A stretch of 64,000 nucleotides of DNA from Hippopus hippopus (Eukaryota > Mollusca > Bivalvia > Cardiida > Cardiidae), in the NCBI GenBank assembly GCA_946811185.2, contig OX328107.1, positions 16,537,254 to 16,601,253 on the forward strand. Reading direction: 5' to 3'. Numbering within the stretch: the stretch's first letter is position 1; every line of letters starts with the position of its first letter. Below are positions 27,801 to 39,800 of the stretch, in pieces. The notes below the pieces were generated by a model. It was not told the DNA's origin, ran no database searches, and saw only the letters and a list, made by a program, of their open reading frames with translations. Made by a program: the position numbers and the translations under genes.

Positions 27801-30800
27801 TCCTTGTCTACTGCCCTGGTTTGACATCATGCTTGCAGTCAAACACTTTCCCAGTATTTCTTTGTCTACTGCCCAGGATTAGCATCATGCTTGCAGTCAT
27901 TACACTTTCCCAGTGTTTCCTTGTCTACTGCCCAGGTTTAACATCATGCTTGCAACCATAACACTTTTCTAGTGTTTCCTTGTCTACTGCCCAGGTTTAA
28001 CATCATGCTTGCAGGCAAACCACTTTCATAGTGTTTCCTTTTCTACCGCCTAGGTTTAACATAATGCTTGCAGTCACAAAACTTTCCTAGACACAGTTAC
28101 AAGAAAGCATCATGACAGCTGACACAATGCTAAACACCTCTCTGTTCCATCCATTGAGTACACAAACATCATCTTCCTCTGTGGGCTTGGGGCTTAACAC
28201 TTTCCCAAAGATAACATTAAACTCTTCCAAAACCAAGAACATCCACAGACGATGAATTCAGAATTGGTACTAATGAGCTTTAGGTCTGTGATAGGGTAAA
28301 AAACATTGTGGGAAAAGGAGAAAATTCTGGTTACCAGCATTTTCTCCTTTTCCCTCAATGTTTTCAAAAGCCTTCCTTCCCAGGGTGGTGAAAACCAGGG
28401 ATTGTTTGGTAAAAGGTTAACCCTTTACCTAACAACAAAATTCAAGACTCACCCTTACTGAAAGCATTGCATATGACAAAATTGAAATCTTGAATGATGA
28501 GACTGTCTTGGGTAGGTTTGAAAACATTGTGGGAAAAGAAGAAAATGCTGGTATAGCCAGTATTTTCTTTTCCAACTATATTTTCAATGGTGCTCTTGAC
28601 TGGGTTGCTAAAACACAGGATTGTTTGGTATAAAGTTAAGGTGTTGAAGTCGTATTCATGAACTTCTGATGGACCCACGTATCATTTGAACTGTCAATGA
28701 ACAAGCATTATAAAGTTCCGGCCTAGTACCGAAGAAACCCAGGAAATTTAATCACAAGTGAGGCATTACTGTGATATGCCTGGTATACTGTTGAAAGCAC
28801 ACTCAACTGCCATTCAAATAAACAATTACACTTTTGTTAACATGCTATGCTAAAAATCATCTGATACTGTTTTTTCAGAAATTGTGATAAATATATCAAT
28901 TCTGAACCAGATGACAAAATTTTTAGTCTTTTCCAATCCACAGTATCTGCTGATGCTAAATCAAGTGGAGCTCAAGTGGTGGAGACCATGGAAGAGCAGA
29001 AAACGTAAAACAAGAGGGCCAAGATGGCCCTGGATCGCTCATCTGAATTTTTGAGAGGACCATAGCCAATTTTTTTGAGGTATTGAAACTTTGGAAACAA
29101 AATCATTATTTTGCCAAGCAATTTTGAAAAGGTCACCTGTAAAAGTCATTTCAAAATCTGTCACCACCCCTATAATCATCACCACAGCAATGAATTTGAT
29201 GAATCAGAATTCTGCAAATAAATTTTGGGATAGATCACCCAAGGACAATTTCTTGAAGAAGAACACATGCTCAATAGAGACTAAAAACATAAGTCGAACA
29301 AGAGCACCACATGCAGGTGCCAACAATTGCCTGTTGTTTTTCGACGGATAAAAATTTCCCTCACAGTTTTTGAAAAGGGTCAACCTAGGAACATTTCTGT
29401 GAAATTATTTCAAAATCTGACCAGCCGTTCCAGAGAAGAAGAATTAAGAAATTCCTTTTCATGTCTCTGTAGTGCAAATAGCCCCCACCATCAGAGCCAT
29501 GTTTTTAGACAGATCACTATTTTGTGAACATTTTTTGAAAAGAGTCACCCAAAGAACATTGCTGTGAAATTATTTCAAAATCTGACCAGCGGTTTCAGAG
29601 AAGAAGAATTTTTAAGAATTTCTTCATGCCCATATAGTGTAAATAGCCCACAGGCATCAGAGCCATGTTTCTTGATGGATCAAAATTTCTCCAACAATTT
29701 GCAAAAAGAGTCACCCAAGAAACATCTCTGTGAAATTATTTCAAAATCTGACCAGCCGTTTCAGAGAAGAAGAATTTTTAAGAATTTCTCTATGTCCATA
29801 TAGTGCAAGTGGGCCCCCCCACTCATCAGAGCCATGTTTCTTGACGAATCAGCATTTTGCGAACAATTTTTGAAAAGGGTCACCAAAGGAACATTTCTGT
29901 GAAATTATTTCAAAACCTGACCAGCAGTTTCAGAGAAAAAGAATTTTTAAGAATTTTTCATTTCTGTATAGTGCAAGTAGCCCCCATTCACCAGAGCCAT
30001 GTTTCTTGACGGATCGAAATTTCGCGAACACCTTTTGAAAAGGGTCACCCAAGGAACATCTCTGTGAAATTATTTCAAAATCTGACCAGCCGTTTCAGAG
30101 AAGAAGAATTTTTAAGAATTTCTTCATTTCTGTATAGTGCAAGTAGCCCTCATTCACCAGAGCCATGTTTCTTAGCGGATCAAATTTCGCGAACAATTTT
30201 TGAAAAGGGTCACCCAAGGAACATCTCTGTGAAATTATTTCAAAATCTGACCAGCAGTTTCAGAGGAAAAGATTTTTAAAGAATTTCTTAGAAAATTCCT
30301 TTCGGTTGCCATGGCAACCAGAGTTTTTCATGGAATCAAATTCTTTGAACAAATTTTAAAGAGGACCTCCCAAGGAACATTCCAGCCAAGTTTGGTCCAA
30401 ATCAGCCAAGCAGTTTAGGAGGAGATGTTTTTAAGAAATGTTGACGCCGCACGATGGACGACACAGAGTGATCCTAAAAGCTCCCCTTGAGCACGTTGTG
30501 CTCAGGTGAACTAAAAAGATAAAACGCTGGAGACTGTATTAAAAACTCATATTGATGTTTTGATGTTGTTCTGTAAATGGTTAAATGAAGAATTTATGAT
30601 CTACCTGGTGGCGGGCACGATTGTAACATCTTGACATCATCAATAGCTATATCGGAGTATACACCATTCCCTCGAACACCTTCAAACACAACCTGCCACG
30701 TGGCAAACAAAAACCTTGCTTTCAACATTCAAAGTAGACACTTTAACCCCTTATCACTCAATCTGAATTTTTAACAACCCTGAAAAGAAAGGCTTTTGAA

Positions 30801-33800
30801 AACATTGTGGGAAAAGGAGAAAGTGATGGTAACCAGCATTTTCTCCTTTTCACACAACATTTCAGAAACAAAAGCCTTTGTCTGAGCCAATTTTAAATTG
30901 TATAGCTCAGTAAATACTTTCAATTTGGACCAGACTAAATTTTTGTCATCTGATAAGGAGCGAGTTATTATCTCTTTCAGAAAACTCAGTTCAACTTGCA
31001 GTGGATAAGAATTACAAATTGTGCGGTTAGAGAAAAAAAATGCTTGTAGTGAGAAGTTTCCCTTTGCCTTTTTTCTTTTTTTTTTTTAACATGTATTAGG
31101 GTATTTAGCCCTTTACAAGACAAAAAAATTTAGGTTCATCCCTAATGACATCATTTGCATGTGACATATTAAATGTGGCTCAAATGATGGGGTCTGTCTT
31201 TAAAAGGAAGGAAACATTTTGGGAAAGGGAGAAAATGCTGGTTACCAACATTTTCTCCTTTTCCAAACATGTTTTCAAAAGCCTTCTCAACCAGGGTCAA
31301 CTTGGAATTATGCAGTAAAGGGTTAACCTTAATTCATGGGGGTTATCAAAGTTTTATTTCTCTTGATGACCCCACTATGCAAGTTTTGTATTTCAAGTTA
31401 AGGACTTAAATTGCATTAGAATGCTTTTAAGAAAATAGAAAAATATGTGCAAAGATAATCAAGAAAAAGTGACTGCTGCTCAACAAAAGTTAAGAAATAC
31501 ATTTTTTTGTCACATGGCAAGAATTTGAGTGGTGAATAACAAGAAGAAAGAACCATTTCTTTTAAAACTTACACTAAAATTGGACAATGCTGGCAAGCTG
31601 ACAAATTGTTGAGCCCAGTAGTTACCAATATTTCCCTTTGCGTACCAAAGTGGGTTGCCAAGACTTGGGTTTGCAGAGTTTTTCACGGCATAGACATTCA
31701 ATGTACCCATGGTAATACCATACATGTGATACCAGAAGGAAATACAGCGTCCATTGTTACTGTTTAAGGGTGGTGTCCACAGACGAGCGGTATCTCCTTT
31801 CACTCTCGGTGCTGAGGCTTCAATGTACATGTAGTGACCTGAAAATAGAGGGGTATTTTTGCTTATTTGTTTGTTCTTATATTGCCATAGAAATGAAAAA
31901 GAGACAAAGCACAAATGGGGTTGCTTTTGTTCAACATCAGACAGCAAATAACATTCTTGAAAAAACGCCTTGAAGTCTGTTATTTTTTTCTGACATTGTT
32001 TTCATATAAATTCATGTATTAAGCTACTACTATGTTCATTGTTCCTTTTAACAAGCTCATCTGTTGCAAAGGTCATCTGTTGTTTAGAGAAAAGAGGTAC
32101 TCTATACCAGACAACAACTATTGACAACATTCAAAAGTGTGAGTAGGTTTTTGTTGTTTTCATTCCTCCAAGAAAATAAACAAGAGGGCCATGATGGCCC
32201 TGTATCGCTCCACTGGCTATTAAGTAAAAACACTACAAGCCAAACATTACAATATTCAGCAAATTGATTTCAAACACGAGGACATGCAAACATTTTTCTA
32301 TCTAATCCTACGAGAAAGTTGTGATCCATGGGCAAAGCCAATTTTGATCGCAAAGCTATAATTATTTGAATCCTGGTGGAGGTCCACAATATAAAGCTCC
32401 ATACCAAATAATTCAGTTCTTGAATGTTATAAACAAGAAGATTTTCAAATTTTTTTCAATTTGGGCACCCTTGATAGAGACCCCCTAGATAAAGCTAAAT
32501 GCAAAATTTGATAGCCCTAGCCCTTATAGCTAGATGCGAAAGATTTTCCTATATAAGCCCGCCCATGTAAAACATGTTACCCCCCGGAGCGAAGTCAAAT
32601 TTGACCCTCGGCTATAATTTGGACACCCTTGGTACAGGTCCACTAGATAAAGCTACATGCCAAATTTGGTTGCCCTAGGCCCCATGGCTAGGTCAAAGAA
32701 GAATTTTAAAGTTCTCCCTATATAAGCCCATGTAAAACTTGTTATATAAGCCCATGTAAAACTTGTTACCCCCGGGCAGGGCCTAATTTGACCCCAGGGC
32801 TATAATTTGAACAATCTTGGCAGAGGTCCACTAGATAAAGCTACATGCCAAATTTGGTAGCTCTAGGCCCTATGGCTAGGTAGAAGAGGAATTTTAAAGT
32901 TCTCCCTAAATAAGCCCATGTATAACTTGTAACCCCCAGGGCGGGGCCAATTTTGACCCCAGGGCTATAAATTGAAGAAACTTGGTAGAGGTCCACTAGA
33001 TAAAGCTACATGCCAAATTTGGTAGCCCTTGGCCTTACGGTTTCAGACAAGAAGATTTTCAAAGATTTTCAAAATTTTTCAGTTTTGTTGGCAACCAGAG
33101 TTTTTGAAGGAATTAAATTCTTTCAAGAAATTCTGAAGAGGACCATGGCAGGATCATTTCTGTGAAGTTTCATCAAAATTGGATGGGTAGTTTCAGAGAA
33201 GAAGATGTTTTAAAAAAAGTTAACGCACGGACGGACGCACAGACGGACGGACGCACGACGGACAACAGGCCATGACATAAGCCCGCTGGCCTTCGGCCAG
33301 TGGAGCTAATAAAAATTCTCTTCATTCCTCATAATTTGATATCACAGACAACAAACGTGCACATGAATAATTTCAATTGCATTTCCTTTTTTTTCTCTTA
33401 ATTTGCTCAAATCTCCTGTTCTTGAACGGAACAGTCATGTGAGTACCTGCGATACTGTTTTTCCACAGGAAAATGACTTGCTCATAAAGTAAAAATAATA
33501 TAATTCATTACATCATCATAGCACTGAACATTGTAGATTTAGTAGAAGATTCATATGCTGTGCTGGGAGTAAGTTGAAAATTAGCTAATCTGTACCCAGT
33601 AAACTGATGATGACTTTAAAAGTTCTCTCAAAGACTTTATGAACTTATTGTTGAATTTTTAGTCATTCTATGCTATCACAGCATTTGAGCTTCCGGCTTG
33701 GTATAAAATTAGAAAGAATGACATTATGAAACCTTGTATACATGTCTGCTTACATTAGTTTGACATTATGAAACCTTGTATACATGTCTGTTTAAATTAG

Positions 33801-36800
33801 TTTAACAGTGAAAGTAGTTCTGGCACTGCATGATTTCTTTCTTTTTTTATGGAGCTATGAAAAATATTTTACAGCCAATCAAAACATGCAAATATTGATG
33901 AAAACAACAAGATCTAGTACTAAAAAATTATTTGCTGATGACAAATCAAATACAGTGTAACACTTTCCCAAACAACAAAATTTTAGACTGGTCCAAAATT
34001 GTATTTGCATACAATAACTTAAATATGGCTCAATTGATAAAAATTGATTCTGAGAGGGTTTTGCAAGAAAAGAAGATGATGCTGGTAACTAGTGTTTTCA
34101 AATGTCTTCTTCCTTAGGGCCATTAAAACTTGGGACTGTATGGTAAAGGGTTAAATAACAGGAATTTTCTTTGAGAGTTAGAAAATACTATGAGAAAATG
34201 GAGGTAAACCAGCATAGTAACATAACCAAATTTGTCTCCTTTTCCCATAAAGTACCAAAATCCTTTATCCTCAGTGTTATCAAAATATGGTATTGTTTGA
34301 AAATGAGATAAAAATGTTCAACCTACCCCTAGAAGTTCCGTAAGTGTGATCACTTCTGGGTCCAGTATTAGCTGATGATGTTGTCTGAGTTTTTCTTGAC
34401 CAATCAAAGTTGTCCCGTTTGTCTTGAATGTAATTACAGATATTTGATGATTCAAAATTGCAGTCTGCTGGTGATACCACAGACTGACCCCCACTACACT
34501 GACCAAGGGTCGCAGTGATGTCATCAATAGATATGTCACCAAGGTAACTAGTGCCTCTTACACCCTCAAAAACAAACTTGAAAAGAGAAACAAAATAAAT
34601 TAAAAGATTAAAAACAAATAACTAATTAAGAAAAAAACAAAAAATGGACAAATTGTTTGGTTCCCATTTCGATAGTTAACAAACAGTCTGAGCTTGAAGC
34701 AAATATTTTCAGTAACGACAGAGATATAAAATATCAAAGTTTTGCAGGACAGCGCTGACGGCGCCATGGTTATGATAATACCCAGACATTTTCTTTGAAA
34801 ATAGCCAAGCTAATAAAAAACACAACTTGTTGGAAACTGGGCGACATCTAAAATCAGTCAAGAAGATTGTCTTAATCTGTCAACTTACAGTTGTGACTGT
34901 GGAAATGGATCCCCCAGATACTTGGACAGTCCCTTTTTTCCACTTGTTCCCTTGGTTACCATTCCTAGTCCAAACAGCTGTTCCTAGTACAGTGTTTTGT
35001 GCCAAGTAAACATTTAGGGTTTTAATGTGGGGTCCATACATATGGTACCAGAAGGTGACACACATTTGTGTGGTTCCATTGATAGCTGGACTGATAAGCC
35101 TGGCTTTGTCCCCTGGTTTCCTTGGAGATGAAGTTTCAATGTACATGTAATATCCACCTGAAAAAACATAAAACATATGTTTAATTTCTCTTAATTTCAT
35201 TGTCTCTTTACTAAATGAATAAAATTCAGACTTGTCCAAAATGAAATTATTATAAAACACCACATTGAAGGTTGCTCAAGCGCTGGAATTTGTTAAGTAG
35301 AGGGTAGAAAACATTGCGGGAAAAGGAAACAAGAGCAATGCATGTTGCTGCCAAAGCTTGGCTGGGGTTCCTTAACCCTTTACCAAACAATCCCAATGGT
35401 TTTTGCGACCCAGAGGAAGAAGACGTCTGAAAACATTGAGGGAAAAGGAGAAAATGCTGGTAAGCAGCATTTTCTTTTTTTACCACAATGTTTTCTTCTC
35501 TTCTAAAGTCAAGTTTCAATTTTTGAGTCCTGTTTATTTGTTGTCTGCAAATGCTTTCAATTTGGACAAGTCTAAAATTTTGTCGTTTGGATAAGTGTTA
35601 AGTTTTAGTGAAAATTCAAAGCCAGAAAGGGGCATAACTGTGTCAAAATACTTTCATAGTTACCTGCCCTTGTACAGATTCTCCTAATGATAGTGGAGAA
35701 TTTGTCCAAGTTTGAAGAGACTATCTTTTGAAAATGTCAAAGATTTTGCTCAATAATGCAGAAGAGGATAATACCAGGGCTGCCACAGTACCTCAATGTT
35801 TTCTTGGAAAGAAGCCAAGCTAAAAATGCTGGCTACAGCATACTCTCTTTTTCCCAGTAATCATGAAAACAGGAGGTTGTTTAGGAAAGGGATAAGATTA
35901 TATACAAATATGAAAGGCCATACGTGTACTGGGACTGTGATCTCCTGATGGTCCAGTGCCACTTGATCCTGTAGTCAGTCTATGTCTCGACCAATTAAAA
36001 TCATCTGTTGTGTCTTGTTTCCATTGACAAGTATCATTCTCAAATTGGCATGAAAATCCACTGGGAATAGCTCCCAAGGGCACTGCTGTTGACACAGGGG
36101 CTGGGGTTATGGATATAGATGGATCTGCGCTTGATGGGGTCAGACTACAAGACTGAGTGGAAAATGTGACATCATCCACAGATATATCACCACGGTAACC
36201 GTTACCTCTGACAGCTTCAAACAGTACCTGAATGAAAGTATTGAAACTATGTGTATCTATATTGTAGTTATGTATAAAAATACAAGACTCTTGATCTGCT
36301 TTAATCCTCTACCAGACAAATTCCAATTTATCATGACTTATAAAAGCTTTTTGGCCTTGAAATGGAAATGTGTAGAGCTTGACTGGAAGCTAGAGGCATC
36401 AACTGAAACATACATCTTAACCCTTAGGATGCTAAGCGCGACTCGCTGACCTTTTGCGAACAGTGTAGATCAAGATCAGACTGCACAGAACGTGCAGTCT
36501 GATCTTGGATCTACACTGTCCGATTAGGTAATATTTTTCCCCCAAAAAATAATTTTGAAATGGCAACCTTTGGGGTTTTACTATCGACCTGATATTTTCA
36601 GGTTAGTTATATAGCAGGATAAGAGTTAACATCTACTAGCCAAAAAAAATTTTGTTATGTCCATACTGGTTTCAAACACAGTCTACCCTGGTTTCCAGCA
36701 ATGTCTGAGTTTCCTACAATGTTTTCAAAAGCCTTCTTACTCATCACATATGTAAATATGGGGTTGTTTTACAAAATGTAAAAAATCAGAATTTGTGTTA

Positions 36801-39800
36801 ACCCTTTACCACATGACAAATTTTAGACCTGTCCGAATTAAAAGCATTTACAGATGACAGTTTCAATGTGGCTCATATAAAAATGATTTTTCTTTGATAG
36901 GGTAGAAAACATTGTGGAAAAAGGAGAAAATGCTGGTAACCAGCATTTTCTCCTTTCCCCACAATGTTTTCAAAAGCCTTCTCTTTCAGGGGTGTTAAAA
37001 GTCGTCATTGTGTGGTAAAGGGTTAAAGCCTTTACAAAACAATCCCAAGTTTTAACTCTTTAACTCTTTAGCAGATGAGAAGATTTTGGACTGGATCAAA
37101 TTGAAAGCATTTGCAGACAACAAAATAATTGTAGATCAAATGATGATTTCTGTCCTTTGTAGGGTAGAAAACATGGTGGGAAAATGAGGAAATGCTGGTT
37201 ACCAGTATTTTCTCCTTTTCCCACAATGCTCTCAAAAACCTTCTTCATCAGGATCATTAAAACTCGGGATTGCTTCGTAAAGAACCTGGGGAAGAGGGCT
37301 TTCAAAAATATTGTGAGAAAAGAAGAAAAACTGATCACCAACATTTCTCCTTGTCCCGCAATGTTTTATGCTTTATCAAAGATACCAGTACATTCCATCA
37401 TCTAAGCCAAATTTGATTTGTCTTCTGCAAATGCTTTGTGTTAAGACAAGTCTAAAATTTTGTGGTTAGATAAAGATTTAACTCTGTCCTACACTTTGTC
37501 TTTGTGACTTTTAACAACCCCAGGGAATAAGCCTTTTGAAAGTATTTAAGGAAAGGCACAAAATGCTGGTAACCAAAGTCTAAAATTTTGTCGCACAATT
37601 AAAAAAAAGTTAATAAAAAAGATAAAGAGCAAAATAATCAATAACCAAAAATAAAAGATGCAGATGATGAAAAAAATTACCTGATACTGAGAATTCTGTC
37701 CCACACTGACAGTGGCTTTATTCCAACCGATGTTCTGGTCTCCAGCCAGTTCCCATACTTTGACAGGACTGGCCCCAGTAAGCTGGGTCCAGACTCTTAA
37801 TGCTCCTATGTCACTTCCGTACATATTATAGTAAAATGTGAGACAGGTTGATGGTTGTGGGGACAGTGCTGCACTTTGTAAGATGGCATTATCACCTGGT
37901 CTTCTTGGAGATGAAGCCTCAATGAATATATAATGTCCTAGAAAATAAAAGCCATAACCTTTTACTTATTATTCCCATGATTTTACAACCTTAAAGGCCC
38001 ATCAGCAGCCGAAGCTACAGGGCCTTTAAGAAAGAACAAATTTTGGAGATAGAATGACAAAAAGGAAAGAATGCTTGTGGCCATCATTTTCTTCTTGTCC
38101 TCGGTGTTTTTCACATCTAAAAGGACAAAATCAATTGTATTAATCACATCTTATTTCTTGTCTGCAAATATTTTCAGCATGGCAAGACCAAAATCTTAAC
38201 AACCCTAATGACAATTATTTCGTTGTTTTAAAAAAAAAAAATTCTAACCTTTTAACTCTTTCATCACACAACAGATTTTCGACACATCTTAACTGAAAAT
38301 ATTTGCTACAAATAGATTATGGCTTATATTATAGAATTTGTCTTTGAAAGAACAGAAAACATAGTGAGAAAAGTGGAAAACAGTGGTTATCTGCATTTTC
38401 TTGCTTTCCCACAATGTTTGCAGAAGCTTTACTCCTCAGGGTCGTTAGAACTTGAGATTGCTTAGTAAAAGTTTAACGACAAATAAGACCATTTAATCAA
38501 GTATTTTATATTTGTCATCTGCAAATGCTTGAAAATGGACAAGTCTAAAATGTGACTGTCCTGTAAAGAGTTATTATTTCTCAATGTCCATGAAATCAAC
38601 TGTAAAGGAGCAGGTTCAAGTCCCACCTGTTGCATTCCCAAAGGTATGATCTGCCGACGGGCCAGTGCTTGTAGTAGCCGTTGAACCGCTAGTTCTCTGC
38701 CAGTCGAAGGAATCATTTCTAGAGTTACTCCAGGCACATGTATCAACCTCAAAATCACAACCTGTCATTCAAAGAAGAGTTTTCTGAGCATTTTAACTCT
38801 TTACCAAACAATCCCGGGTTTTAACAACCCTTGAAAAGACGCCTTTTGAAAACATTGTGGAAAAAGGAGAAAATGCTGGTAACCAGCATTTTCTCCTTTT
38901 CCCACACCGTTTTCTACTCTATGAAGGACAAATTCCAGCATTTGAGCCATCTTAAATTTGTCGTCTGCAAATGCTTTCAATTTGGACCAGTCCAAACTTT
39001 TGTCGTTTGGTAAAGAGTTAAGATGGGTTTTATATTGTTCATTTGAGCCATGCTCTTACAAAAGGGGTTTAACACTTTACCAGACAACAAAATTCTAGAC
39101 TGTTCCAAATTGAAAGTGTTAGCAGACGACAAAGTTAAAGTGACTCAAAAATTGAAATTTGTTTTGGGAAGGGTAGAAAACATTTGTGGGAAAAGGAGAA
39201 AATAATGGTTACCAGCATTTTCTCCTTTTCCCACAATGTTTTCAAAAGGCTTTATTTCATGGAGTCATGAAAAACCAGGGATTGTTTGGTAAAGAGTTAA
39301 TGCATCTCTGTGATGGCTTACACCAAGCATGCTATCACCTATTGTGGACCCATAAAATGGATTTTATCTGACAACCAACTGATTCATGAGGTAGATTGGT
39401 TCTTTGACAAGCAGAAAATTGACCAATAGCAAAAAGTTTCGGCCCAGGTCAGCCTGCTCAATCTGACCTGGGTCGATGCTTTTTGTAGATATATCAAACC
39501 CCCTTTTTACAAAGCATAGCTCATGTACAATGTCAAGCAGACCTAAACACTTTACAATTGCAAAAGTTCAACCCTTTGGATGCCAAATACATCCAACAGT
39601 TATCAAAGTCTAGAAATTACACAGAAATAATCAAAATTTTAAGGTTGCCTTTGTTTCAGCAAATTGGACAGTGTAGATCAAAGATCAGACTGTATGTTCT
39701 GTGCAGAATGTCTCTGCCAATCAGATGTGAAGTCTTCAAAGAAGTGCCAAAGCCCAAAACTCAAGGTTGCATACCTCCAGATGTACTGGTACAGGCTCCT

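Noticed and set aside
26220..28092. CRISPR-like array
   Set aside because: Units are adjacent about 59 bp repeats without unique spacers, in a eukaryotic intron; it is a minisatellite.
38462..38758. 98-codon frame overlapping exon E20
   Set aside because: Frame-shifted relative to the MAM reading ([12 protein letters not shown]), which fits splice phase and family.
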